64,000 nucleotides of DNA from Saussurea involucrata (lineage: Eukaryota > Streptophyta > Magnoliopsida > Asterales > Asteraceae), in NCBI GenBank assembly GCA_033807775.1, contig CM066315.1, forward strand, positions 4,406,501 through 4,470,500. Reading direction: 5' to 3'. The notes under the pieces are model-generated. The model was given only the letters and a program-made list of their open reading frames with translations. It had not been told where the DNA came from and did not search any database. Both the position numbers and the translations under genes were made by a program. Positions within the stretch are counted from its first letter, which is position 1; every line of letters begins with the position of its first letter. Shown in pieces: positions 12,530 through 21,505 of this stretch.

Positions 12530-12977
12530 TCCTTGTCTAGACGGTATGCACGTGTGCATTCAGGTAACTTATTTTGTGCATATGCACGTGTGCATGTTAC
12601 AAATTACTTGTATGCACAAGTGCATACCATCCAAATGAAGGGCTACCAGAGTGTTCTTCTGTTTTTCGTTTTTTTAAGTTTTCCACTGAACCACCTGACC
12701 CTGTATATGTATATATGATCTGAAATATATATATATAGGTAGGGGAATTAAGAATGGAAACGAACTTGTTTGTGCGAATTATGAAGGAGTTGAAAGGAAG
12801 GAGAAAGATGGAAGATAGGGCATTGGTGTAGACAACGAAGACGAAAGGGCTAAGGCCTTTTGACAAGATGGTGCTAGCCAAGATGGTCAAGCCAATGGTG
12901 GAAACCTCCATTAACACCATTAAGATGCAAGGTACTAGTTCACTTATTAGGACCATCGTCATGTTCTTCGTCTCCAT
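6489..12977 (-). CDS. WAT1-related (EamA/DMT) transporter, seven exons, TE-rich introns
   Basis: Drug/metabolite-transporter superfamily protein of the WAT1/UMAMIT type, expected to have about ten membrane helices in two EamA halves; plant members move auxin or amino acids across the vacuolar or plasma membrane. Coding exons: 12977-12766, 12343-12299, 11575-11459, 8056-7816, 7414-7256, 7081-6930, 6627-6489. All have GT-AG ends and matching phases, giving 354 residues, near the family norm. Family motifs include the N-terminal PCILMVLMEVSTIGLTILAS, AQNLAYVGLSYSSPIVA, KLMGTLISIIGAVSLVL, the IEN-FPEVMTVASSYTLFG stretch and WCIRRKGQFYVTMFKPLG. The acidic tail (APLLQEEDQV) is typical. Exons 5 and 6 (159 and 152 nt) match the paralogue at 21506-24168 exactly. 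Intron 3 is 3.4 kb and carries a hAT element; the other long introns carry MITEs and a SINE. No internal stop was found, so it is probably functional. The substrate is unknown. Confidence 0.9.
6712..6849 (+). mobile_element. tRNA-derived SINE in WAT1-like intron 6
   Basis: Flanked by a 17-bp target duplication with one mismatch, AAAAGGTTGTTGACTCA at 6695-6711 and AAAAGGTCGTTGACTCA at 6850-6866. An internal polymerase III promoter is visible: box A-like TGCCTAGCGGT and box B GGTTCAAACC. The 3' end is T-rich, as in Au-type plant SINEs. Confidence 0.82.
7515..7755. mobile_element. Probable MITE in WAT1-like intron 4
   Basis: Ends are related inverted repeats (ATGTTTGGCAACC at the left; TTTACCAAGCATAGC at the right) enclosing AT-rich DNA. 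The same type of end (GCTATGTTTGG) appears near 59500. No clear target duplication was identified. Confidence 0.4.
8390..8645. mobile_element. MITE, CTCCAACA family, in WAT1-like intron 3
   Basis: Left end has TTCTCCAACAGTATTG, right end TGTTGGAGATGCTCTTA. The same end sequences occur at about 17600-17965 and 58978-59370. The left boundary is approximate because the first 30 bases are partly duplicated. Confidence 0.5.
8793..9833 (-). mobile_element. Non-autonomous hAT transposon with a BED-finger ORF
   Basis: Perfect 8-bp target duplication ATTAAAAC at 8785-8792 and 9834-9841. Terminal inverted repeats TAGTGATGGCC and GGCCATCACTA are perfect over 11 bp. Subterminal regions are dense in AACCGGGTCGGG-type words in both orientations, as expected for transposase binding sites. 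The element is 1041 bp, inserted in intron 3 of the WAT1-like gene, and has a single minus-strand ORF. No catalytic domain is present, so it depends on a transposase made elsewhere. Confidence 0.94.
9192..9473 (-). CDS. BED zinc-finger fragment of a hAT transposase
   Basis: An ORF of 93 residues from ATG 9473 inside the hAT element. Residues about 20-60 form a BED-type finger with VWEHFNLV, CKRC and LKRHFEDY. The fourth zinc ligand, normally Cys or His four residues after the conserved His, is Tyr here (codon TAC). The remainder is a low-complexity tail rich in Tyr, Asn, Pro and Gly (GWGGGGGSSGAG). In hAT transposases the BED finger is N-terminal and binds DNA. This product would be a DNA-binding domain without dimerisation or catalytic parts, so either a decayed remnant or a potential competitor of the full transposase. 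No evidence of expression can be read from the sequence. Confidence 0.75.
   Translation of the reverse strand: MAEQNYTVVAEHGRKAPVWEHFNLVMFSDGTKKAQCKRCGDFLQAASNTTLKRHFEDYNSDQNPYYAPYNPYNYNPWGWGGGGGSSGAGPSGY
10126..10390. mobile_element. (TA)n-bounded hairpin element, TGCACAAGTGCA type
   Basis: Bounded by (TA)n tracts at about 10092-10108 and 10391-10430. Ends read GGTTCAAGGGAAAACC at the left and GGTTTTCCCATGACCTGGCCC at the right. The interior is an imperfect hairpin built from self-complementary words such as TGCACAAGTGCA and TGCACGTGTGCA. Related copies are at 12528-12701 and 38431-38688. It lies in WAT1-like intron 3. Confidence 0.8.
11769..11993 (-). mobile_element. Short retroposon in WAT1-like intron 2
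   Basis: A 10-bp target duplication, ACATGTTGGT at 11769-11778 and 11984-11993, brackets about 205 bp. Read on the minus strand it ends in an A-rich tail (CCTTAAAAAAG). Two related box B-like stretches (GGTTCAATCC, GGTTCGATCC) occur on the plus strand, so its exact SINE class and orientation are uncertain. Confidence 0.6.
12528..12701. mobile_element. (TA)n-bounded hairpin element, truncated copy
   Basis: Shorter relative of the elements at 10126-10390 and 38431-38688, next to (TA)n at about 12497-12528. It keeps the TGCACGTGTGCA words and the right end (ACCTGACCC) but has lost the left GGTTCAAGGGAAAACC end. It lies in WAT1-like intron 1. Confidence 0.7.
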
Positions 12978-13099
12978 ATATAGCTATATGTATATATATA
13001 TATATATATATGATAGATCTATAGATATAGTGAAGAGATTTTTGTTGCAGACAAGAGCATTTAAGGAGTTTGAATTTGTGAAGGAAAGAGAGAAGGTTA

Positions 13100-13939
13100 A
13101 CCCTTGAGGAAATGGTGAAGCTACTCAAGGGGTGTTAGCAGCAACTCGAGTAGTGACCCAATCACATAGAGGGAAGGCAATCTATTTAACATTATTTTAT
13201 TTTTAAGTTATTCTCAAATTATACTCTATCTATATATCCATTTATTATTTATTTATGTTTGATTTGATATGTGATTTAAGAAAATGTGAGAGTTTATTTC
13301 AATGGGTACTAACAGAATAATATTTATAAATTATTATATATAAGCGTTAGAATAGTATATTTTATAAGACCAAACAATAAAACGTCATATCTAGAAATGT
13401 TACAATAGATTTACATGACGTTTTTAGGATGATTTTAAAATAAAGTGTTGTGAATTTATAAGACATTATTCGAAAAAGAGTCGTATGAACACAAGTGTGA
13501 AGTGTCCTCTATAAATTGGTTAATATGACACTTCTCACAAGTGTCTTAAAATTAGTTGATACATTTATTTTAAAAACATCCTAAAAAACTTGTTAAAATG
13601 TCATAAAACGTCGTTTAAATCTATTGTAACACTTTGATAAAAGTTTTATGGTTTGGTCCTATAATGTAAGTCCTGTAGAGTATGTTAGTTAGATGCTTAG
13701 ACATTTTAAGCACCTTAAAGACCCAATTTTATTATGGTGCTGAAGATTAGGTTCAGAGAAAACTTGTAAAAAAATGAGAAACATCTAAGTAATCATTTAT
13801 CTATACGTATTCACATGTCTATATAAGTAGTTTGTATAATATGTATATGTGCATAAGATGCATAGAAACCAAGACACATCTTCAACTTGTATGAACATAT
13901 CCATATTGTACAAATAAATGGTTGTCAAGATGTTTCTAA
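13100..13939. other. Region upstream of the first WAT1-like gene
   Basis: Non-coding, would include the promoter of the gene starting at 12977. A (TA)n tract at about 12989-13012 sits just upstream of the start codon. Nearby, 13380-13640 contains loosely inverted repeats (CAATAGATTTACATGACG against CGTCGTTTAAATCTATTG), suggesting an old MITE. No confident promoter element. Confidence 0.4.
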
Positions 13940-14202
13940 GAGGTTGTTTACTAACGCGTTTACCCGGTAAGTGCTTACCGTGTCAATTTACCTTATTTAA
14001 TGAACATGACAAGATTGAGAATTTTACCCGATAAGAATGATAACAAGAGCCGAATGTCTCTTACCTGGTAAGCGTTTATCGGATAAAAATGTTTCATATG
14101 ATGCTCTGTTTTAATGAACTAAAATGTTATTCCACAAGTTAAGTGAAAATGTTTACTCTTACCGGTAAACGTTTATCCATGAAGCGTTGGATAAACCACC
14201 CC
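13940..14202. mobile_element. Tourist-like MITE
   Basis: Ends GAGGTTGTTTACTAACG and GGATAAACCACCCC, flanked by TAA at 13937-13939 and 14203-14205. The interior is rich in ACCCGGTAAG/CTTACCGG words. The same word set and TAA duplication are seen at 19206-19466. Confidence 0.78.
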
Positions 14203-14282
14203 TAAGTCTTTTATTTTCTTGAGGGTTTCCCCTAAGCCTTGTAATATAAAAAAAAACTAAAAAATGGTTAATATTTTTCATT

Positions 14283-14655
14283 GTTCTAAAAAACTCGTCG
14301 CACATCCGCTATAGCGCGTCATGACACCAAGACTTGTGTTCTACGCCACGTTAAGCTCGTGGCACGTCATGGCCTAATGCGCAATTTTTGTAATACGATA
14401 TTTGATTTTTCTTTACGTTTTTAATGTCTTATTTGCAAGTTTTTTTTTATATATAACATAATTTAACTTGGTTACTACTATTGACTCATTGAGTAACACT
14501 ACAAAACATATGTGTTTATATATAACATTATATATGAAATAGAAATTTGATGCTATAAGTCACGCCTTGAAAATGTCATGGCTTCACTGTGGCTCCTAAG
14601 GCTTGAGGCTTGGTCTCACTACCACGTCACGCCTCATGTCATTTAGAACCTTGAT
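14283..14655 (+). repeat. Dispersed repeat, copy 1
   Basis: Begins TGTTCTAAAAAACTCGTCG and ends ATTTAGAACCTTG. The same sequence occurs inverted at 32745-33090, including the shared internal words AACACTACAAAACATATG and GACTCATTGA. Short inverted ends (TTCTAAA/TTTAGAA) suggest a MITE. Confidence 0.72.
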
Positions 14656-14899
14656 ATTTTTAGATACGTGAAATAAAATGAAAATCAAATTAGAGAAAAT
14701 AAACTTGTAGAAATTAAAAATGTATTAACATTTAATATGAGAGGAAATTGTATAAAATAATTTATTAAATACATTACATCACCAATTAAGATAAGATAAG
14801 ATAAGATAAGATAAGCATGTTTACATTTCAATATTAAATTCACATAAATTATATAAATTATTTTTTGTAAAAAGAATAAAAGGAATAAGAATTTTATTA

Positions 14900-15230
14900 A
14901 GGAATTTAATTAAAATACCCAAAGTTTGACTTTAACTTATCAAAATATCTATTTTCTCTCTGATTTTATCAAAATACCCATTTTTTCGCGAAGGGGTCTG
15001 CGATCGCGGGCATGGACCATTTTTGAAAATTTTCATCCCGCGATCGCGGAGGAGTGTCCCCGCGGTGGACCATTTTTTGAAAAAAATTCAGTCAAAATTT
15101 TTCAAAAATGGTCCCTGCCCGCGATCGCGGACCCTCTTCGTGGAAAAAATAGTTATTTTGACAAATTTAAGAGAGAAATGAATATTTTAGTAAGTGAAAG
15201 TCAAATTTTAGGTATTTTAATAAAATTCCC
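14900..15230. mobile_element. Non-autonomous MULE-type MITE with CGCGATCGCGG motifs
   Basis: Ends GGAATTTAATTAAAATACCCAA and TTGGGTATTTT-like sequence are inverted. Flanks ATTTTATTA and ATTTTATAG agree at 7 of 9 positions, consistent with an aged 9-bp MULE duplication. Three GCGATCGCGG palindromes lie inside. The termini and palindromes are shared with the 4.96-kb MULE at 42562-47520, so it is probably a deletion relative. Confidence 0.65.
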
Positions 15231-15585
15231 ATTTTATAGAAGTTTGGTGGCTGGTATTGAAACTGGCCCCACCAAGATCAAATTTACCTGCAACACGTCA
15301 TTCGAAAATATTCATAATTTATACCCCTTTTTTAACCACATTTTCTTTGTCTTTTATTCATATTTCTTTAATTGATTTATTCTATTATTAATATTATTGT
15401 ATTTCGCCACCATCGAATTCGAATCCCATATTGACTGCTTATAATAAAAACGACAAAAATAATAGCACGTCAGCTTTTTTCTCAAAGATACGAGACCATC
15501 TCAACGTCTGAAACACCAAACTTTTTTTTAAAATGTCACATCAGCTTTGTAATAACATTTTTCACATCTATACAAGACTAAACTT

Positions 15586-15749
15586 GTCAATCAGGTTGTA
15601 GCGCAGTGGTTGATCGCCCTGGGTGATGTGGTGGATATCTCATCTATCCATGGTTCGATCTCAGGCGTCCTCAACATTGATAAGGCATCTTTAAGTTTCC
15701 AAATTTCCAGGGATTAGTCCGGGCTGTGCCTGGGATATCCTTTAAAAAA
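15586..15749 (+). mobile_element. tRNA-derived SINE
   Basis: Perfect 12-bp target duplication AAGACTAAACTT at 15574-15585 and 15750-15761. Box A TAGCGCAGTGG and box B GGTTCGATCTC are spaced as in tRNA-like promoters. The tail is A-rich. About 164 bp. Confidence 0.9.
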
Positions 15750-15761
15750 AAGACTAAACTT

Positions 15762-16395
15762 CTTTCTAAAATAATAAATTATAATATAAATAATATAAAA
15801 TTATAATATAAAATTATAATATAAATAATATAAAATTATAATATAAATAATAATTTAATTATAAAATATAGATAACTAAAATTTTACTTTTGTTTTCTTT
15901 TACTATAGTTTGTGTAAATATAATTTAATTAACAAATAAAATACATGGATATATTGGAAGCATTCAACGTTTATTAAAATACAAATATTTTACACAAAAT
16001 ACACAATAAATATTACATTATTAATTATTTTCTCCTTCTCCAATCCGACTCCAAATAAAATACATGGATATATTAATGTATTTTTATTTTAATAGTTTAA
16101 ATAAAAAACATCGCATAAAAAATATCATTTATTTAAATAAATTGTGGGTAAGAAATTTTAGTAAAAATAATGTTCAAATAAATTAATAATTGAATTAAAT
16201 TTAATAACATATTAATAATTAATGTTTAAACAAACTAATAAATAAATAAAATTAAATAAAAATGTATTTGTTTTATATATATTTCATTGTAAAAGACCTT
16301 TCTAAAGTTGAAAGGTCTTGCAATCCACATGCCATGTCATCTTGCAAGACTTTGTGCAAGATGGGTGTGGATGCTCTGAGACGTCATGGATCTAT
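15762..16395. other. AT-rich non-coding region
   Basis: Contains repeats of ATAATATAAAATTATAATATA at about 15780-15850. No gene or clear element boundary seen. Confidence 0.5.
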
Positions 16396-17443
16396 AATAG
16401 AGTAAACTAATTTTTGGTCCTTGATGTTTTTGGATTTCTTTTAAAATTCAATATTTTGTTCTACAGCCTTTCAAGAAAAAAATTGTTCTACAATTTGACA
16501 TTAGGACTTGATCACTAATTCTGTTAAAGAACTTTATTAGGGCCAAGGTATTTTCGTTCAACTATGTTTTACTCCCATTTTTACAACTTCTTTTATTTTT
16601 TCTTGTACATGTAAAATCCATCAAATTATAAGATCCAAATGTGTAAATAACTCTAATTATATATACACATATATACATACTATGAACACATAGGGACCAA
16701 ACTCCACATCTTTGTCGGCGACCTTCGTGAATTCTCAGGGACATCAAACAGGAGAAAAGAAACGATCACAAAGGGACCAAAATTTCAAACGTGCAAATTC
16801 TTCAAAGAACAAGTGACCTTTCAAACCTTTAAACTTGGCCCCTTTAACCCATCACCACGGTAAAACTCCACCAAATCTCCATGTGCCATGGAAGCTTGGA
16901 AAAATGGTCTATATGGTTTGGCCCCTGTGGTATCGTCCCTAGGCCATGGATGCTTGAAAAAATGGTCTACGTGGTTTAGCCCCCATTGTATCGTCCATAT
17001 GCAATGGCAACTTGAAAAAAATTCTTCTATGTGGTTTGAACTTTGTGGTATCGTCTTTATGGTTTGGCCCATGCAATGGGAGTTCGGTCGACGTCTTATG
17101 GTTGTGCAACAAAAAAATAGGATTTACCGATGTCGGTTGTCCCTGTGTGTATGGTGAAGATGGTTGAGGTGGTTGTGGGATAGTAGAGGTGGAGATCTTT
17201 TTAACAGTTTCAAAAAGGGAAAGAAAAAATAAAAATAAAAAGTTTCAAAAAGGGAAAGAAAACATGGTTGGACGAAAATACCCGTGGATCTAACGGAGCT
17301 TTTTAACAGAGTTAGCGGTCAGGTCCTACTTTCAAAGCAAAATCAATACCTAAAGGACGAAATCTTGAATTATCAAAGTATAGATCCCACTTTCAAAGAA
17401 CTACATAAATGTCAAGGACCAAAATTGGAGATTCTCTATAATG
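16396..17443. mobile_element. Possible non-autonomous long-TIR (MULE-like) element
   Basis: Left end AGAGTAAACTAATTTTTGGTCCTTGA and right end TCAAGGACCAAAATTGGAGATTCTCTAT are inverted repeats related to those of the Pack-MULE at 39270-41678. TATAAT flanks both ends, but a full 9-bp duplication is not clear. Inside, 16890-17085 has about four degenerate tandem copies of a roughly 60-70-bp unit (ATGGTTTGGCCC, TGTGGTATCGTC). Confidence 0.45.
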
Positions 17444-19205
17444 TTTGTATTAAAAGAGTAAACTACATGTCTAGTCCTTGTTCTATGTACACATTTTAGA
17501 TTTGGTCCCTTTAAGCATATTAGTGGTATTTATTTTGTGTTTAATATAACATATTAGTCCATAATTTTAATACCAGCACATCTTGGTCTATAAAAACCAG
17601 GTATATGTTCCTTAATGCATCTCTAAAAATTCTGCAAAATGATGATTTTGGAGATCTTTGTTTTAACATATTCTCCAAAACCTTGTCTAAAATTAAGAAA
17701 ATAGAAGAAAAAGAATGAAATTCTTCAAATTTAAAAGACTCTCCAAAAATGATTGTTTAAGAAAAATGTGATTTTTTGTTCTTCCTATCAACGAGAATAT
17801 TTAAAAACTAATAGTTATGAGAGACGAGTAATATTTTATGAATTATATTGAATGTTTTAATAATATGGATCATATTGTAATTTTCAAATGGAGAAACTGT
17901 TAGAGCTCTAGAAGACTTTTAACTTTTCGATTCTCTATTGAAGTTGTTGGAGATGCTCTTACATGGGGGTATTTTGGTCATTTCAACTCTCTCTTATTTC
18001 ATTCAAAAGATTAAAAACTAAACTAGAGCACCCAATCCACCACCTGTCACCATCATCGACCACTGCCACATATACAAACACGAAGGGACAAGTTTTTGTT
18101 ATTGTTCTTCACACTATATACAACTAAGAGTAAAAGCGCTACAAATTAAAATAAGTTTAATTGTTTAAAACATTCGTTTTTCGGACTCCTTACCGACTTT
18201 GTACCACTAATTTTAATCATCTACCTAATGTTCGACTGCAAAACCAAAAACATTTTTATTCATTTAACTTTAAGTTGATAAATAAATAATTAATAATATA
18301 AATTATGTCTGAATCAAACGGTTCGGCTTGATTTCTCGATTTTCCAGTTTTTATAAACACCTAAGATTCATGACAAAATTTGCTTAAAAATGTAATAAAG
18401 GTGGAAAACCGAAAATATTATTCTATGTGCATAAAAAATGATCCGTTGGTATAAAAAGTTTTCTAGAAACTTCTCGAAGTTATAACCTTGGACCAGAGAT
18501 GCCATTAGAACAACCCCGAAATCTCTCAGTTTGACTTTGGTATTGTCAAATGAATGCGTAGAGGAATTCAAGCAGAAGTGGCGATGAATGCCGCAAAAAG
18601 AGTTCCACAAATGGTATATACATTTTCCTGTTGAATTTTGGCCGTAATTTCAGACTTGCATTTTGTATATTTTTTTAATCATCTGATCCTACTTCTTTTG
18701 CTAGTATCCTAATGTGATGATATAGAAAGTTGTCCAAATTTCGAATTGCTTCTCATGATCTTGGAACCATTATAATTAACGGAAATGTTTTTGTATGAGG
18801 TTTAGTAGTCGTATGACTTGTCGAAATTGAATACTGCACTCCAGGTGTTTGATTTTTTGCCTCTACGACTGATGACTTCGTATAGGTTGTGTTGGTCGGT
18901 GGCATACTTGTACCGTACAAGATTTGATGCATTTGTGTGGCTTAAAGTGATGCATAGAGATGAACAATTGTATATTATTGACATTCTTTTGGACCATGAT
19001 TAAACAATTCCCATTAAACTTCTTGAAAGGGGTTTATCTTCGGTCGTGCTTCCCATGCCTCTTCAAGTCTAACTTACCAGAAAATTAGTAAAGCTAAATC
19101 TCGTTAAGATGGGGTTGTGGTCATCATGTCACGTTAAAGGCTCTAAAAGATTTCTTTAGTGAAAAACATTTTACAAAGAGAAGTAAGTCTGATCGGAATT
19201 ACTAA
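17444..19205. other. Intergenic, no supported gene; old MITE at about 17600-17965
   Basis: Contains a CTCCAACA-family MITE (ends ATGCATCTCTAAAAAT and TTGTTGGAGATGCTCTTA). A short minus-strand open stretch near 18530-18650 could be a gene scrap, but no family is recognised. Nothing else stands out. Confidence 0.4.
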
Positions 19206-19466
19206 GGGGCCAATTACCAAAACGCTTACCCAGGTAATGGTTTACCGGTAAAATTCAACACTACCATTTACTTACGGGGTAAGAATTTAGTCCACTAAAA
19301 AGGTATCGTATGCAACAATTTTCCCGGTAAGCGCTAACCATGATAAGAGTCTTCGCCATCACTTCCCAGGTGAGACTCTTGGTACTTGCCTTAGCAGCTC
19401 TTACCGGGTAAGATTCTTGGTCCTTGTTATTATCCGGTAAGGTAATGTGACATGGTAAGCGGCCCC
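19206..19466. mobile_element. Tourist-like MITE
   Basis: Ends GGGGCCAATTACC and GGTAAGCGGCCCC, flanked by TAA at 19203-19205 and 19467-19469. Interior words ACCCGGTAAG/CTTACCGG match the MITE at 13940-14202. Confidence 0.82.
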
Positions 19467-19839
19467 TAAGACTATTTATAATTCTTTAGGCCTTGATTAA
19501 ACCTTGTCTACATAAATGTAGTAACTAATAAATTCTTTGAGTTACCCTGGCATACGGTTCAAAAAAAAAATTGAAATAAGACAGAGAGTGTACGAAATAC
19601 ATTAATGTGAGGTATAGTTGGAAAGATTCATGAGGATACTAAGGGTAGTTACTATTGATAGGTGACCATCAAGCATATAGCTCAGGTAGAAAATACAATG
19701 ATGTAATGAGCGATAAGGATAATAGATATGAGCCAGCATTGATAACCCTAAAAGAATATTATCTCACAAAATGTCAAACATGAGACTCGATATAACAGAA
19801 TTATGATCCTTACGGTTCATTCAAATGCCATTACGTAAA

Positions 19840-20620
19840 AGAAATACTATGATGTAATCCAAAAGTGCGACTTTTTTTAGCTCCAAAGGGTATGGGACAA
19901 CCGACTCTTCCTGATTGGGAAGCGTTGAATATCTTCCTAGTTTTAGCATGCTAATGTCTCTAGAATATTATACCTAGATAAGAAAATTTCAAACAATAAT
20001 GTGTATTTTTGCAAGAAGTCAGAATGGTTGACTACTTGTGCGCATGCTCACTTGTATCTCGTCAACGCCCGCCCCATTGACATGAGAAGTTGAAGTGGTC
20101 ATCCTCCAGCTAGCTCCTTTCTGGTTAACTTATCTCATGATGCTTGGTTAATGCAATGCAGTTAACTGGTACTCACTAGTAGAGCTTTTTAACATTCTAC
20201 ATTGTTGGTTTGACTTCAATTATGGTCAGATAAACCCAAAAATTGTTATGATCATAGATAATGTTACTGCAAAAGTTATCAAATGAGAGAGTCCTAAGTA
20301 ATGGGATTTATTATCTTTAAAATTTTGATTCAAATGCAGTGAAATAAAGAAATACCATGACACAATTTGAAGTGTGATTTTTTAAGTTCTAGAGTAGGAG
20401 GCAGCTGACCCTTCTTGCTCAGAGGCATCGAAACATCTTCTATCCTTTCGACATGCTAATGTTGTTTGACCATCACACAACACATTAAAGAATGTCAAAA
20501 AGGTGTGTATCTTTTATAATTCTTTCCCTGTTGACATGAGAACTTGAAGAAGTCACCTTCCAGCTACAGCCAGCTCATTGCTGACCAAATTATCCAACAT
20601 CAGTACTTGCCTAGTGTAAC
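19840..20620. repeat. Diverged direct duplication of about 300 bp
   Basis: 19840-20120 and 20340-20620 share blocks in the same order: GAAATACYATGA, AGTGYGA-TTTTTTA, CATGCTAATGT and TTGACATGAGAA-TTGAAG. Many substitutions and indels separate them. No coding frame is conserved across the copies. Just right of this lies the MITE at 20629-20940. Confidence 0.6.
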
Positions 20621-20628
20621 GCAACTAA

Positions 20629-20940
20629 GAGGCAGATTACTTCTTTTTACATTAAGCCCTATATGGGTTAAGTTGTCTGTCTGGATAAATCTGTCTGAGG
20701 GACGGGAGCCCAATGGGGTTTGAGGGAGGCAAAGAGAGAGGGTTGTATTATTTGTGGACATTTCTGGTATTAGTTTGTTTGAGGTGGCTTAATGGGGACG
20801 AGTGAGGGGTCCTGGCTTATTCCATATAGCCATTTTAGCTTAATGGCTTAATGATTAAGCCGTAAAGAAACACTCATGTATGGCTGAGAGAATAATCCGT
20901 CAAGACCATTAAGCTCATTAAGCTGTAAGTAAACAGCCCT
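20629..20940. mobile_element. Tourist-like MITE, TTAAGCC family
   Basis: Flanked by TAA at 20626-20628 and 20941-20943. Close relative of the MITE at 22187-22486, sharing GAGGGAGGCAAAGAGAGAGG and the CCTGGCTTATTCCATATA segment in the same order. Confidence 0.82.
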
Positions 20941-20943
20941 TAA

Positions 20944-21505
20944 TTGATTCACCAAAAGGGAAGATGGGCAAAACTTGTTACATGCTATTTACAAATTGTT
21001 GGCTAAGCTTTATACTTGTTATTATTATGTTGAATTACATTTTTTATTTTGGTTTTAGTCGGATGTTCTTTTTTTTGGGTAAATTGTGCTGCTACGATGA
21101 TCATGTTTGAGCTGCAAAACGAGATTGTTGTATGAGTAGCATTTTAATAATATGCACGATAACTGTTTGACTATATGCCTCAATAGGTTATTACTTGAAT
21201 AGATTGTGCCAGTTGGTGAAAAAGTATATATGTCATGATAATGAAACACTAAGCATCATAGACCAATGGGGATCTTGTACCAGATAACTCCGGATGCATA
21301 TATCACTTGTCATTATACAAGTTAAAAATATGCATATAAGCTTGCTTGATTTATGCCTACATGAATTACTATTTCTAATAACGATAAACATTATATTTTG
21401 CCACAAAATGTCTTGCAGTAGACTCCAACTTGAGTGTTTCCATAAATAATCTAAAGATTATAATTGAAACTTTCTAGAAACATTTAGACCTTGATATCTT
21501 TATGG
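20944..21505. other. Downstream of the second WAT1-like gene
   Basis: Non-coding AT-rich DNA that would include the 3' UTR of the minus-strand gene ending at 21506. No gene seen. Confidence 0.5.

Noticed and set aside
18368..19003. Open frames on both strands (80, 60 and 61 residues)
   Set aside because: No recognisable domain, no conserved splice context; one stretch could be a gene scrap but cannot be supported.
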